Shown: positions 38,825 to 49,350 of the stretch, in pieces
Layout of the letters: each line of letters opens with the position of its first letter
Position numbering within the stretch: position 1 is the stretch's first letter
NCBI RefSeq assembly: GCF_011578285.1
Contig: NZ_CP049916.1
Location: 2,604,001-2,668,000 of the forward strand
Length of the DNA: 64,000 nt
From: Acinetobacter lanii
Lineage (GTDB): Bacteria > Pseudomonadota > Gammaproteobacteria > Pseudomonadales > Moraxellaceae
Direction of reading: 5' to 3'
Program-made: the position numbers and the translations under genes
The notes under the pieces: generated by a model
Seen by the model: only the letters and a program-made list of their open reading frames with translations
Databases searched by the model: none
What the model was told of the DNA's origin: nothing

Positions 38825-40960
38825 TTACTCGTCGTCACCTTTTTTACCGCCAGACTGGAACTTAGAAATGATGCCTTCAGCCACGTTACGTGGTGTTTCA
38901 GCATATTTAGCAAATTCCATAGAGTAAGTCGCACGACCTTGAGACATAGAACGCATTTGAGTCGCGTAACCAAACATCTCAGCAAGTGGAACTTCAGCAC
39001 GAATTGCTTTAGTACCACCAGGTAAATCGTCCATACCTTGAACCATACCACGACGACGGTTTAAGTCACCCATGATATCGCCCATGTAGTCTTCTGGAGT
39101 TTCTACTTCAACTTTCATGATAGGTTCAAGCAAAATAGGATCCGCTTTCATGAAACCATCACGGAAGGCATAAGAACCCGCCATTTTGAACGACAATTCG
39201 TCAGAGTCGACATCATGGTAAGAACCGTCGAACAATGTAGCTTTGATGCCCACTACTGGATAACCAGCAAGTACACCATTCTTCATACGTTCTTGGATAC
39301 CCTTGTCAACTGCACCGAAGAATTCTTTAGGTACTACACCACCAACAACTTCTTCAGCGAATTCGTATTCTTTACCAGCGTCAGTATCCATCGGCTCAAG
39401 ACGTACGTATACGTGACCGAATTTACCTTTACCACCAGTTTGACGAACGAACTTACCTTCTTGCTCAACAGTCTTTTTGATTGTTTCGCGGTAAGCTACC
39501 ATTGGTTTACCAATGTTCGCTTCAACGTTGAATTCACGCTTCATACGGTCAACGATGATGTCAAGGTGAAGCTCACCCATACCTGCAATGATGGTTTGAC
39601 CAGATTCTTCGTCAGTGCGAACACGGAACGATGGATCTTCTTTCGCCAAACGACCAAGTGCGATAGACATTTTCTCTTGGTCAGCTTTAGTCTTAGGCTC
39701 TACAGCTAAAGAAATTACTGGCTCAGGGAATTCCATACGCTCTAGAGTAATAACGTTTTTCTCGTCACATAGTGTATCACCGGTGGTCACGTCTTTAAGA
39801 CCTACACACGCTGCGATATCACCCGCGCGAATTTCTTCAACGTCTTGACGTTCGTTCGCATGCATTTGCACGATACGACCGATACGCTCACGTTTAGATT
39901 TCACTGGGTTGAATACTGGGTCACCTTGTTTAAGCACACCAGAATACACACGTACGAACGTTAAGTTACCTACGAACTTGTCATTCATAATTTTGAATGC
40001 AAGTGCAGAGAACGGAGCTTCGTCAGATGCTTCACGAATCGCTTTAGTTTCAGCTTTATCGTCAAGAATACCTTCGATTGGCTTAACTTCAGTCGGTGAT
40101 GGTAAGAAGTCAATAACAGCATCCAACATACGTTGAACACCTTTGTTTTTGAACGCTGTACCACAAAGCATTGGTTGGATTTCGCAAGCCAAAGTTTGAG
40201 CACGAAGACCAGCAACGATTTGTTCTTTCGACAAGTCGCCATTGTTCAAGTATTCGTCCATCAACTCTTCAGAAGCTTCAGCCGCAGCTTCAACCATGTT
40301 TGTACGCCACTCATCAGCAACGTCTTGAAGATCAGCAGGGATATCACCGTACTCGAACTTCATACCTTGAGAAGCTTCATCCCAAATGATCTGTTTCATT
40401 TCGATCAAATCGATAACGCCTTGGAAGTTTTCTTCAGCGCCAACAGGGATCACAACTGGTACAGGGTGTGCACCAAGACGTGTTTTCATTTGTTCAACAA
40501 CACGGAAGAAGTTGGCACCAGTACGGTCCATCTTGTTCACGAATGCTAAACGAGGAACTTGGTATTTGTTCGCTTGACGCCATACAGTTTCAGACTGAGG
40601 TTGAACACCACCTACAGCACAGTAAACCATGCACGCACCATCAAGAACACGCATAGAACGTTCAACTTCGATTGTGAAGTCAACGTGTCCCGGTGTATCA
40701 ATTACGTTGATACGGTGTTCTGGGTACTGTTTAGACATACCTGACCAGAATGTAGTCGTAGCAGCTGAAGTGATAGTAATACCACGTTCTTGCTCTTGTT
40801 CCATCCAGTCCATTGTTGCTGCACCATCATGTACTTCACCAATTTTGTGAGATACACCTGTGTAGAACAAAATACGTTCTGTAGTCGTGGTTTTACCCGC
40901 ATCGATGTGCGCAGAAATACCAATGTTACGGTAACGAGAAATAGGGGTTTGACGAGCCAT
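38825..40960 (-). CDS. fusA: Elongation factor G
   Basis: 711 residues from ATG 40960 ([14 protein letters not shown]), the family start; upstream in-frame ATGs at 40972 and 41014 would add a non-conserved tail. The translocation GTPase shows [46 protein letters not shown], then domains II-V with the domain IV signature [26 protein letters not shown] region and [19 protein letters not shown]. Third gene of rpsL-rpsG-fusA-tuf. Confidence 0.98.
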   Translation of the reverse strand: MARQTPISRYRNIGISAHIDAGKTTTTERILFYTGVSHKIGEVHDGAATMDWMEQEQERGITITSAATTTFWSGMSKQYPEHRINVIDTPGHVDFTIEVERSMRVLDGACMVYCAVGGVQPQSETVWRQANKYQVPRLAFVNKMDRTGANFFRVVEQMKTRLGAHPVPVVIPVGAEENFQGVIDLIEMKQIIWDEASQGMKFEYGDIPADLQDVADEWRTNMVEAAAEASEELMDEYLNNGDLSKEQIVAGLRAQTLACEIQPMLCGTAFKNKGVQRMLDAVIDFLPSPTEVKPIEGILDDKAETKAIREASDEAPFSALAFKIMNDKFVGNLTFVRVYSGVLKQGDPVFNPVKSKRERIGRIVQMHANERQDVEEIRAGDIAACVGLKDVTTGDTLCDEKNVITLERMEFPEPVISLAVEPKTKADQEKMSIALGRLAKEDPSFRVRTDEESGQTIIAGMGELHLDIIVDRMKREFNVEANIGKPMVAYRETIKKTVEQEGKFVRQTGGKGKFGHVYVRLEPMDTDAGKEYEFAEEVVGGVVPKEFFGAVDKGIQERMKNGVLAGYPVVGIKATLFDGSYHDVDSDELSFKMAGSYAFRDGFMKADPILLEPIMKVEVETPEDYMGDIMGDLNRRRGMVQGMDDLPGGTKAIRAEVPLAEMFGYATQMRSMSQGRATYSMEFAKYAETPRNVAEGIISKFQSGGKKGDDE

Positions 40961-40999
40961 GATTTCTTGCATTCCTAAATTTTGTTGTTTAAAACAGGA

Positions 41000-41028
41000 C
41001 GCTTTAAGCTGCAAAACAGCTTAAAGCG
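41000..41028. other. 12-bp hairpin in the rpsG-fusA intergenic RNA
   Basis: CGCTTTAAGCTG (41000-41011) and CAGCTTAAAGCG (41017-41028) pair perfectly around CAAAA. No T-run follows on minus, so it is an internal str-operon structure, placed where S7 autoregulation acts in enterobacteria (there on rpsL-rpsG). Confidence 0.6.
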
Positions 41029-41088
41029 CTTAGACGACAGTTCAGTGAAACCGCCCTATCATCATCCTGATTCAGGTCTCTTAACCTA

Positions 41089-41559
41089 TTAGAAACGGTA
41101 GTGAGAGAATGCTTTGTTGGCTTCAGCCATACGATGCACGTCTTCACGTTTCTTGATCGCTGAACCTTTACCTTCAGCTGCATCAAGCAACTCACCAGCA
41201 AGACGTAAAGCCATAGTTTTTTCAGAACGCTTAGCAGCAGCGTCTACTAACCAACGCATAGCTAGGGCAGTACGACGGGATGGGCGCACTTCCATAGGTA
41301 CTTGGTATGTAGCACCACCAACACGGCGAGCTTTTACTTCGACCATTGGACGAACTTTTTCAAGAGTAGTCTCGAAAAATTCAACTGGGTCTACTTTATT
41401 TTTTTCTTGAACGCGGTCTAAAGCACCGTAAACGATACTTTCAGCAATAGATTTTTTACCATCTTGCATTACGTGGTTCATGAATTTAGCGATTGTTTGG
41501 CTGCCGAACTTAGGATCCGGAAGGATTTCACGGGCAGCGACTACGCGACGTCTTGGCAT
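41089..41559 (-). CDS. rpsG: 30S ribosomal protein S7
   Basis: 156 residues. Nucleates assembly of the 30S head by binding the 16S 3' domain. Characteristic start [20 protein letters not shown], the [20 protein letters not shown] helix, [21 protein letters not shown], and the C-terminal helix [19 protein letters not shown]. The length is that of the long-tailed S7 form. Second gene of the str operon. Confidence 0.98.
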   Translation of the reverse strand: MPRRRVVAAREILPDPKFGSQTIAKFMNHVMQDGKKSIAESIVYGALDRVQEKNKVDPVEFFETTLEKVRPMVEVKARRVGGATYQVPMEVRPSRRTALAMRWLVDAAAKRSEKTMALRLAGELLDAAEGKGSAIKKREDVHRMAEANKAFSHYRF

Positions 41560-41735
41560 TTTAATACACCTAATAAAATTGACACTTCAGGTTTATCCAG
41601 CATGAGTACAAAGTGTCATGTACCACTCGCTGGCCTTACTACACGTCGCTTGAATACCACAAAATTAAATGCAGAAATCAGACAAGCGAGACGATAAAGG
41701 ATTGCGGCTACGTTTAAGAAAAGATTCTTAACGAA

Positions 41736-42110
41736 TTATTTCTTAGGACGTTTAGTACCGTATTTAGAACGAGACTGGTTACGATCTTTAACACCAGCGC
41801 AGTCTAAAGAACCACGAACGGTATGGTAACGTACACCTGGTAAGTCTTTAACACGACCACCACGGATAAGAACAACACTGTGCTCTTGTAGGTTATGGCC
41901 TTCACCACCGATGTAGCTAGAAACTTCAAAACCAGAAGTTAAGCGAACACGGCAAACTTTACGCATTGCTGAGTTAGGTTTTTTAGGTGTAGTTGTGTAA
42001 ACACGTGTACAAACACCACGACGTTGTGGGCAAGCCTTCAACGCAGGAACTTTTGATTTTTCAATCAAAGTTGTACGACCCTTACGGATCAACTGATTTG
42101 TTGTTGCCAT
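41736..42110 (-). CDS. rpsL: 30S ribosomal protein S12
   Basis: 124 residues. Decoding-centre protein; the streptomycin-determining lysines lie in TTPKKPNSA (K43 region) and in [14 protein letters not shown] (K88 region). Both are wild type, so no rpsL streptomycin-resistance change is seen. The start [12 protein letters not shown] is standard, with SD GGGAG. First gene of the str operon, behind a strong promoter (42169-42197) and a 5' hairpin. Confidence 0.98.
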   Translation of the reverse strand: MATTNQLIRKGRTTLIEKSKVPALKACPQRRGVCTRVYTTTPKKPNSAMRKVCRVRLTSGFEVSSYIGGEGHNLQEHSVVLIRGGRVKDLPGVRYHTVRGSLDCAGVKDRNQSRSKYGTKRPKK

Positions 42111-42133
42111 TTGGCAATTCTCCCGTTAATTAA

Positions 42134-42163
42134 AAGCCCCAAAAATTACTACTTTTTGAGGGC
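42134..42163 (-). other. 5' leader hairpin of the str operon transcript
   Basis: On minus GCCCTCAAAAA...ATTTTTGGGGC folds with one G-T pair and one mismatch and stands at the very 5' end of the predicted transcript (start near 42162). The SD GGGAG follows downstream. It may protect the mRNA end. Confidence 0.5.
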
Positions 42164-42168
42164 ATGCA

Positions 42169-42197
42169 ATTGTATGCCAAGATGTAAAATTGGTCAA
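42169..42197 (-). promoter_or_regulatory. Sigma-70 promoter of the str operon
   Basis: On minus TTGACC (complement of 42192-42197), 17-bp spacer, TACAAT (complement of 42169-42174). Both hexamers differ from consensus at one base. It is placed about 60 bases before rpsL. Confidence 0.75.
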
Positions 42198-42311
42198 CAT
42201 TCAGTGCAGCACCGAACAATGACCAATTGTGTATATAAACTATGCGCTTAGTTGACTATTCTTTATTTAATCAGCAACTTCTTGTTTGCCCTTTTTTGTA
42301 AGTAAAGTTAA

Positions 42312-43763
42312 TCAGTTGGCTTTAGGTGGTTTAGCTGAAGCTTTTTTCTTCACTTTCGCATCCGATGTTGCTTGTTCTGCAACTTTTGCTTCACCTTTAG
42401 ACTGTTCTGCATCCGCTTCATATTCAATATCATCTTCATCTAAAGGCTGGATCAACTCATCCTCACCGACGTGCGCCAATGATTTTTGTGTAGTGACTTC
42501 ATCCACCGGTTCTACATGCTGTTCTACAAGTTTTTGCAACCCTGATTCAGTCGAAACTGGCTCTGGCTTGCTACTTGCCTCCTCACCTTTTTTCACCACT
42601 TCAACTTGGGTAATCACTTTATTTTCAACGGGTGCTACCACAGGCGTAGCTGTCACTGATGGTTTCGCCTCAGTCTTAGGCTCAGCGGTTAATAACGGTG
42701 TTGCTTGTTGGAGCAAGGTTTGGGATTTTTCATAGGCAGACAAAACATCAAGTGATTCATTTGGATGTTGAATCAAATACTGCTGTGCATGTGAGAAAAT
42801 CTGCTCTGCTTTGGTACTGACATCTTCAGCCAATTTCCAGCTATATACCGCACCAATACCCGCTCCTGCCAATGGGGTTAATTTAGAAAGCACTGAAATC
42901 TGTGGAAAATGATTCAACCAAGTCCATTTTAATGAACCATCTGCATTGGTCAGCCAATTCTTCAGCACCGACACATCATTACTTGAACCCAGTAAACGTT
43001 GAATTTGTGTGGTGTCTTGGGTTTGTAATAAATTGGACAATGCTCTTAGACCCACCAATAAGGTTTGCTTCTCAGCAATCGAGCCCAAATCGACCTGTTT
43101 AAAGACATATTCAACAATGTTCTGTTCATGGCGATGATCCAACTCAAAACCGTGCGCACGACCAGATTGATAAATCGATCTCAAGGTCAATGCCAAAGAT
43201 AAAGGAATATCAATCGCTGTTCCGACCACACCTGTAGCGCCAGTAATCGCACCTTGTACAGCCGCCACGGTTTTATTTTGATTGGTCAAGGCTTGAGAGA
43301 TGCGTGCTGAACGTGATGGATCTTGAGCAAGATCTGTCAACTCTTTGGCACCGACCTCTTTGAGCAAATGATCGACTGAACTTTGCTCTGAAACGAAATC
43401 ATTGAGTTTTTCAAAAAAATAATCAGCAATTTTATTGTTTAAATCTGGCGATACCAAAGACGCCACATTATTGACTTTATTGTAATGACGACCCAGCAAT
43501 TGTTGGGTCAATTTAGGCACATGACTACGAATCATTTGCTGTGGATTTTCATAAGCCGTTTGATCTTTTTTTGTTCCCAATGAAGCTGAAGTATCACTTG
43601 ATGATTCAACCACTTTAGTTGGGTCGGACTCACCTTTTAACTTAGCCACCGAACCTGGAGCCACGTGATTGACCAAGTCTAATCCTGTTGTACTGAGCTT
43701 TTTAGCCACCCCAAACGCTTGTGAGATCAGTCCACCCGATTGCTTATTATTAGAATTTGCCAT
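42312..43763 (-). CDS. EcsC family protein
   Basis: 483 residues. The EcsC domain is recognisable in the middle: KTVAAVQGAITGATGVVGTAIDIPLSLALTLRSIYQSGRAHGFEL is the conserved membrane-contact region, followed by helices down to about residue 330. The N-terminal 70 and C-terminal 130 residues are low-complexity and charged, with Lys/Ala at the very end (VKKKASAKPPK). EcsC proteins have no settled function; in Bacillus the gene sits beside the EcsAB transporter, absent here. AAGGAAGG lies upstream of the ATG. Divergent from fabB. Confidence 0.85.
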   Translation of the reverse strand: MANSNNKQSGGLISQAFGVAKKLSTTGLDLVNHVAPGSVAKLKGESDPTKVVESSSDTSASLGTKKDQTAYENPQQMIRSHVPKLTQQLLGRHYNKVNNVASLVSPDLNNKIADYFFEKLNDFVSEQSSVDHLLKEVGAKELTDLAQDPSRSARISQALTNQNKTVAAVQGAITGATGVVGTAIDIPLSLALTLRSIYQSGRAHGFELDHRHEQNIVEYVFKQVDLGSIAEKQTLLVGLRALSNLLQTQDTTQIQRLLGSSNDVSVLKNWLTNADGSLKWTWLNHFPQISVLSKLTPLAGAGIGAVYSWKLAEDVSTKAEQIFSHAQQYLIQHPNESLDVLSAYEKSQTLLQQATPLLTAEPKTEAKPSVTATPVVAPVENKVITQVEVVKKGEEASSKPEPVSTESGLQKLVEQHVEPVDEVTTQKSLAHVGEDELIQPLDEDDIEYEADAEQSKGEAKVAEQATSDAKVKKKASAKPPKAN

Positions 43764-44052
43764 GTATACGCCTTCCTTATGATTTATGAGTTTTAATTAA
43801 AATACTATGTGTAGTCTAGATTTAACTCAACTTTAAACTGTTTCTTTTGGTAAGAATGCTGTGAACAGATTCGCCAATTGCGCTTTTCAACAACAGACAT
43901 TGATTTGCCATAAGAATTTAAAAAACTTTCTGCTATGATTAATAAAATTTTGACAAAAGTAGTCAATCCAAACCATGCTTAAGTAATAAACACAAGGCTT
44001 GGCATGGTTTGAAACAGAATACTTAACGCATCACCATAATAGGGAACTGTAG

Positions 44053-45282
44053 ATGAAACGTGTTGTAATCACGGGTATGGGCATTAACTCATGCATCGGT
44101 AATACATTGGAAGATGTGACTCATTCTTTACAAAATGGGATTTCAGGAACACGTTTTAACCCAACTTATGAAGAATTGAATTTCAAAAGTCATGTCAGCG
44201 CTCCTGCGGATCAAAACTTCGATGGGATTGACCGTAAATTGAAACGCTTCATGGGCGTGTGTGCAATGCATGCCTATAATGCAGCAGTCGATGCTGTGGC
44301 AAACGCAGGCTTAACACCTGAAGATTTGGCAGGCAATCCACGCTATGGTATTGCCGGCGGTTCAGGCGGTAACTCAACAGCATCTGTGGCTGAAATGGTT
44401 GAGTTGTTAGAGACCAAAGGTGCACGTAAAGTCGGCCCTTTCTTTGTCCCACGTAATATGTCAAACACCATTACCGCAAACGTGGGTGTGGCATTTAAAT
44501 TACAAGGTGTCGCGCACTCGATTACCAGTGCTTGTGCAACGTCAGCGGATGCAATTGGTTATGCCTATAACCTGATCCAATTGGGCAAACAAGATTTGAT
44601 GCTTGCCGGTGGCGGTGAAGAAGACCATTGGTCACAAAGTTTGTTGTTTGATGCAATGGGTGCACTTTGCTCTAAATACAACGACACGCCTGAAACAGCA
44701 TCTCGTCCATACTCTGCCGATCGTGATGGTTTCGTGATTGCCGGGGGTGGCGGTTTCGTGGTGCTTGAATCACTTGAACACGCGCAAGCACGTGGTGCCA
44801 AGATTTTGGCTGAAGTTGTGGCCTATGCTGCCAACTCTGATGGTGCGGATATGGTTGCACCAAGTGGTGAAGGTGCAACACGTTGTATCTTGATGGCTTT
44901 GGAAGAAGCAAAACAACACGGTGTGGACAAAATTGACTATGTGAATACCCATGGTACGTCTACCCCTGCGGGCGACATTACTGAGCTTAAAGCAATGGGT
45001 CGTGCATTTGGTGAAGGCCATGTTCCACCACTCAGCTCAACCAAATCAATGACCGGTCACAGCTTAGGTGCTGCGGGTGTGCAAGAAGCGATTTATTCGA
45101 TCCTGATGATGCAAAATGACTTTATTGCGCCAAACATCAATGTGACCGAACTTGATGAAGGTGCAAAAGGTTATGACATCGTACTTGAAAAACGTGATGC
45201 AAAATTGAATACTGTGATGAGTAATAGTTTCGGTTTTGGCGGTGTGAATGCCTGCCTCGTTTTCAAGAAGTGGGATGCATAA
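44053..45282 (+). CDS. fabB: 3-oxoacyl-ACP synthase I (FabB)
   Basis: 409 residues. Condensing enzyme elongating acyl-ACP, including unsaturated intermediates. Thiolase fold with catalytic Cys in SACATSADA, His in NTHGTSTPAGD and His in MTGHSLGAAG, closing SNSFGFGGVNACLVF. Closer to FabB than FabF by the MKRVVITGMGI start and overall length. The upstream region holds two inverted repeats: TTGAC-N7-GTCAA (43949-43965) and AAACCATGC...GCATGGTTT (43969-44009), possibly operators. hemJ follows after 18 bases. Confidence 0.93.
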   Translation: MKRVVITGMGINSCIGNTLEDVTHSLQNGISGTRFNPTYEELNFKSHVSAPADQNFDGIDRKLKRFMGVCAMHAYNAAVDAVANAGLTPEDLAGNPRYGIAGGSGGNSTASVAEMVELLETKGARKVGPFFVPRNMSNTITANVGVAFKLQGVAHSITSACATSADAIGYAYNLIQLGKQDLMLAGGGEEDHWSQSLLFDAMGALCSKYNDTPETASRPYSADRDGFVIAGGGGFVVLESLEHAQARGAKILAEVVAYAANSDGADMVAPSGEGATRCILMALEEAKQHGVDKIDYVNTHGTSTPAGDITELKAMGRAFGEGHVPPLSSTKSMTGHSLGAAGVQEAIYSILMMQNDFIAPNINVTELDEGAKGYDIVLEKRDAKLNTVMSNSFGFGGVNACLVFKKWDA

Positions 45283-45300
45283 TCCCCGATAGGATTTTCG

Positions 45301-45753
45301 ATGGATGCTCCTTCTGATGCTTTCCTTTGGGTAAAAGCATTACATATTATTGCGGTAGTGTGCTGGTTTGCAGCGCTGTTCTACCTGCCTCGCTTGTTTG
45401 TTTATCATGCAATGAGTGAGGATGCGGTGAGTCATGAGCGTTTCCAAGTGATGGAACGTAAGTTGTATCGCGGCATTATGTGGCCTGCGATGGTGGCAAC
45501 GCTGATCACAGCGCATTTTTTGGTGGATTGGGGCGATGCAACCCGTCATTATCACGATGCGATATGGTTTTACTTGAAAGTGAGTCTCGTGGGATTATTG
45601 GTGATCTACCACTTGTTCTGTGGCTATTACCGTAAAAAATTGATGCTTGATGCACACTATAAATCACACAAGTTTTGGCGTTATTTTAATGAGATGCCAA
45701 CCCTGATTCTGTTTGCTGTGGTGATCTTAGTGGTGGTTAAACCGCAATTTTAA
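45301..45753 (+). CDS. hemJ: HemJ-type protoporphyrinogen IX oxidase
   Basis: 150 residues with four transmembrane helices (about 10-30, 55-75, 83-103, 125-147). Oxidises protoporphyrinogen IX in haem synthesis; the family was defined partly on Acinetobacter and cyanobacterial genes. Conserved features: LWVKALHIIAVVCWFAALFYLPRLFVYH with the His ligand, a central RKLYRGIMWPAM helix with Arg/Met, and LLVIYHLFCGYYRKKL. Probably co-transcribed with fabB. Followed by a terminator. Confidence 0.92.
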   Translation: MDAPSDAFLWVKALHIIAVVCWFAALFYLPRLFVYHAMSEDAVSHERFQVMERKLYRGIMWPAMVATLITAHFLVDWGDATRHYHDAIWFYLKVSLVGLLVIYHLFCGYYRKKLMLDAHYKSHKFWRYFNEMPTLILFAVVILVVVKPQF

Positions 45754-45767
45754 GCTGAAATCGAATA

Positions 45768-45801
45768 CACAAAAAGCCTGCTTCAAGCAGGCTTTTTTGT
45801 G
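45768..45801. terminator. Bidirectional terminator between hemJ and dadA
   Basis: ACAAAAAGCCTGCT...AGCAGGCTTTTTTGT, about 14 bp with A/T flanks, between convergent genes. Confidence 0.9.
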
Positions 45802-45834
45802 TTCTTAGTATTAGAAAATTAGAATAAAACAGAA

Positions 45835-47091
45835 TTAAGCTGCATGCGGATAACGCTGAATCGATAAACCTTCTGTGCTGATATCCGTTGTATGATTCAT
45901 CACAATATCACTAATTAATTTGCCTGAGCCACAGGCCATGGTCCAACCTAAGGTGCCATGACCGGTATTTAAGAACAAATTGTTAAACTTGGTTGCGCCA
46001 ATAATTGGCGTACTGTCTGGCGTCATTGGACGTAGACCTGTCCAGAAACTGGCTTGTTCCATATCACCGCCGGGGAACAAATCTTGAGTGACCATTTGTA
46101 AGGTAGCACGGCGATGCTCATTTAAAGCATGGTTGTATCCACTTAACTCAGCCATTCCACCGACACGAATACGCTCATCAAAACGGGTGATCGCAATTTT
46201 GTAGGTTTCATCCAAGACAGTAGATTGCGGTGCAAAGTTGGCATCTACAATAGGAATGGTCAATGAATAGCCTTTGACAGGATAGACCGGTAAATCCAAG
46301 TTTAATGGTTTTAAGAAATCTCGTGAATAACTCCCAAAAGCCAACACGTAGCGATCTGCTGTTAACACTTCACCATTGACCAAGACGCCTTTAATTTCAT
46401 TGCCTTCTACAATGAGTTTTTCCACATTTTGATTAAATTTAAATTGCACACCCAATGCTTTTGCCACATTGGCTAATGCATTGGTAAATAAATAGCAATC
46501 GCCTGTTTCATCATTGGGTAAATGCAAACCACCGACCAATTTATCTTGATGTGCCAAAGCAGGTTCAACTTTAGATAGTTCGTCTCGCATTAATAATTGA
46601 TGTGGGACGCCACATTCTTTTAACACGGCGATGTCACGTTGTACCGCTTCCATTTGGGCTTCATTGCGGAAGACTTGTAGTGTGCCTTTAGAGCGGTTTT
46701 CGTATTGAATGCCTGTTTCTTGACGTAAGGCACGTAGACAATCCCGACTGTATTCAGCTACACGGGTCATACGTTCTTTATTAATCGCATAACTTTGTGG
46801 ATTACAGTTTTTTAGCATTTGTGCCATCCACTGCAATTGCCACATGCTGCCATCGACATTGATTGCGAGTGGCGCATGATGCTGGAACATCCATTTCACC
46901 GCTTTAAATGGAATACCGGGCGCTGCCCAAGGCGTTGAATAGCCCGGAGAGATTTGACCCGCATTACCAAAACTGGTCTCTTCCGCAGGACCCGCTTGAC
47001 GGTCAAGTACGGTCACTTGTGCACCTTGTTGCGCAAGGTAATAGGCACTTGCAACACCAATTACACCACTGCCTAGAACAATCACTCGCAT
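45835..47091 (-). CDS. dadA: D-amino acid dehydrogenase small subunit DadA
   Basis: 418 residues, slightly shorter than the E. coli enzyme. FAD-dependent, membrane-linked oxidation of D-alanine and other D-amino acids. N-terminal dinucleotide fold [21 protein letters not shown]; the substrate domain ends in [41 protein letters not shown], the standard closing FAD block. Divergent from an Lrp-type regulator across 148 bases, the typical control pair. Confidence 0.93.
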   Translation of the reverse strand: MRVIVLGSGVIGVASAYYLAQQGAQVTVLDRQAGPAEETSFGNAGQISPGYSTPWAAPGIPFKAVKWMFQHHAPLAINVDGSMWQLQWMAQMLKNCNPQSYAINKERMTRVAEYSRDCLRALRQETGIQYENRSKGTLQVFRNEAQMEAVQRDIAVLKECGVPHQLLMRDELSKVEPALAHQDKLVGGLHLPNDETGDCYLFTNALANVAKALGVQFKFNQNVEKLIVEGNEIKGVLVNGEVLTADRYVLAFGSYSRDFLKPLNLDLPVYPVKGYSLTIPIVDANFAPQSTVLDETYKIAITRFDERIRVGGMAELSGYNHALNEHRRATLQMVTQDLFPGGDMEQASFWTGLRPMTPDSTPIIGATKFNNLFLNTGHGTLGWTMACGSGKLISDIVMNHTTDISTEGLSIQRYPHAA

Positions 47092-47239
47092 ATTCAGTCC
47101 CTCGAATCACTTCACACTGTATGAGTTTATTTCACTAGTATATTTTTGCTTGAATAGTTTTTTTGACTGTTTTAATGACTATAATCTAGGTAAATCACCA
47201 GTTTTTTCGGGTTTAAAATCGAAATAAAGGAAATAATCC

Positions 47240-47707
47240 ATGCGTAAATTAGACCGTACCGATCGCATGATTTTAGATATTTTGCAAAAGGATGGACGTC
47301 TTGCGATTAGTGAATTGGCATCCAAAGTGAATCTATCCACCACGCCCTGTTCAGAACGGGTCAAACGTTTAGAACGCGATGGTGTGATTATGGGGTATTA
47401 CGCCAGACTCAATCCTGAACATCTTGAACGTAATCTTTTGGTATTTTTAGAAATCAAACTGTCCGCCAAATCAGGCGATGTTTTTGATCAAGTGGCGAAG
47501 AACTTAAGTGCCGTGCCTGAAGTGTTAGAATGTCATTTGATTTCAGGCGAGTTTGATTATTTGGTCAAAGCCCGCCTAAAAGAAATGAGTGCTTATCGCC
47601 GTTTACTCGGTGATTTACTAAAGATGCTCCCGTCTTCAGCTTCATCACATAGTTATATTGTGATGGAAGAAATTAAAGAGACCTTAAACTTAGATGTCGG
47701 TATGTAA
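47240..47707 (+). CDS. Lrp/AsnC family transcriptional regulator, probably controlling dadA
   Basis: 155 residues. N-terminal winged helix (LDRTDRMILDILQKDGRLAISELASKVNLSTTPCSERVKRLERDGVI) and C-terminal AsnC/RAM effector domain (LVFLEIKLSAKSGDVF, EVLECHLISGEFDYLVKARL). Close to Lrp/DadR. Divergent placement beside dadA suggests alanine-responsive control, as in other gammaproteobacteria; the effector is inferred. The gap has an A/T-rich tract and TATAAT but no clean Lrp site that I can name. Confidence 0.9.
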   Translation: MRKLDRTDRMILDILQKDGRLAISELASKVNLSTTPCSERVKRLERDGVIMGYYARLNPEHLERNLLVFLEIKLSAKSGDVFDQVAKNLSAVPEVLECHLISGEFDYLVKARLKEMSAYRRLLGDLLKMLPSSASSHSYIVMEEIKETLNLDVGM

Positions 47708-47731
47708 AATTACATCTAGATATTGAACACA

Positions 47732-47760
47732 TAAAAAAAGGACTCAAAGTCCTTTTTTTT
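47732..47760. terminator. Bidirectional terminator between the Lrp gene and the HAD gene
   Basis: AAAAAAAGGACT-CAA-AGTCCTTTTTTT, a 12-bp stem. The same core, with a different loop, recurs after rpe at 55676. Confidence 0.9.
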
Positions 47761-47771
47761 GCATACCTTGG

Positions 47772-48437
47772 TTAAAGCAATGAGACATTCTGATCAAGAA
47801 TCTGAAGCAATTCCGCAAAGCGTTGAATTCTGGCTTTGGGTTTAGCCTGATCCAACTCTTCAGATGAACCATACCCATATTCAACAGCAATGGTATCAAT
47901 ACCATGTTTACGTGCACCGAAAATATCATGTTCACGGTCGCCGACCATCAAACATTCTTCAGGTTTTAACTGCTCTTTTTCTAAAATATACGCAATCAAA
48001 TCACCTTTATTGGTGCGTTCACCGTTTAGCTCACTGCCATAGGGATATTCAAAATATTTGAGTAAATCAAAGTGTTCAAGAATTTGTTTTGCATAGACTT
48101 CAGGTTTTGCTGTTGCCAAAAATAGACGATAGCCTTTGGCTTGAAGTTGCTTCAGCGTTTCAGGCACATCATCAAACACATGATTTTCAAATAATCCGGT
48201 CACGGCAAAACGTTCACGGTAGCCCAGCAGTGCTTGCTCAGCCAAAACATCATTAACATCAACATTGAGTAGTTTGGCAAGCGATGCTTTCAGGGGTGGT
48301 CCAATAATCCAGTCGATATTTTCACTGTCTGGAATCAGATGCCCCACTTTATTCAGACCATAACGCGCAGAAGTGGTAATCCCGACTTTGGGATCGGTCA
48401 GGGTTCCATCTAAATCAATCAATAGGTTCTTTATCAC
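47772..48437 (-). CDS. HAD-superfamily phosphatase (PGP-like)
   Basis: 221 residues from GTG 48437 (IKNLLIDLDGTLTDP), with AAAGGA six bases upstream; a TTG-started longer frame is less plausible. HAD motif I is DLDGTLTD; motif II is the Thr in LFLATAKP; motif III/IV are KGDLIAYIL and MVGDREHDIFGARKHG. The helical cap lies between residues 20 and 85. A phosphoglycolate- or nucleotide-type phosphatase is likely, but the substrate cannot be read from motifs. Divergent from thiD. Confidence 0.88.
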   Translation of the reverse strand: MIKNLLIDLDGTLTDPKVGITTSARYGLNKVGHLIPDSENIDWIIGPPLKASLAKLLNVDVNDVLAEQALLGYRERFAVTGLFENHVFDDVPETLKQLQAKGYRLFLATAKPEVYAKQILEHFDLLKYFEYPYGSELNGERTNKGDLIAYILEKEQLKPEECLMVGDREHDIFGARKHGIDTIAVEYGYGSSEELDQAKPKARIQRFAELLQILDQNVSLL

Positions 48438-48520
48438 AGACTGTCCTTTTTCAGACCTTATACAAGAAAATGCTATCGAGAATTGGCTCAATTTTGCCTA
48501 TACTAACGCAAATTTTGTGA

Positions 48521-49303
<783 letters not shown>

Positions 49304-49322
49304 ATGAATGTTACCGTACAAA

Positions 49323-49350
49323 GAAAAAGCTCACCATGTGGGCTTTTTTT
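49323..49350. terminator. Terminator between thiD and the NERD gene
   Basis: AAAAAGCTCAC-CAT-GTGGGCTTTTT (one G-T pair) with A/T flanks. Confidence 0.75.

Noticed and set aside
41736..42110. Possible streptomycin-resistance change in rpsL
   Set aside because: The lysines in TTPKKPNSA and GRVKDLPGV are wild type.
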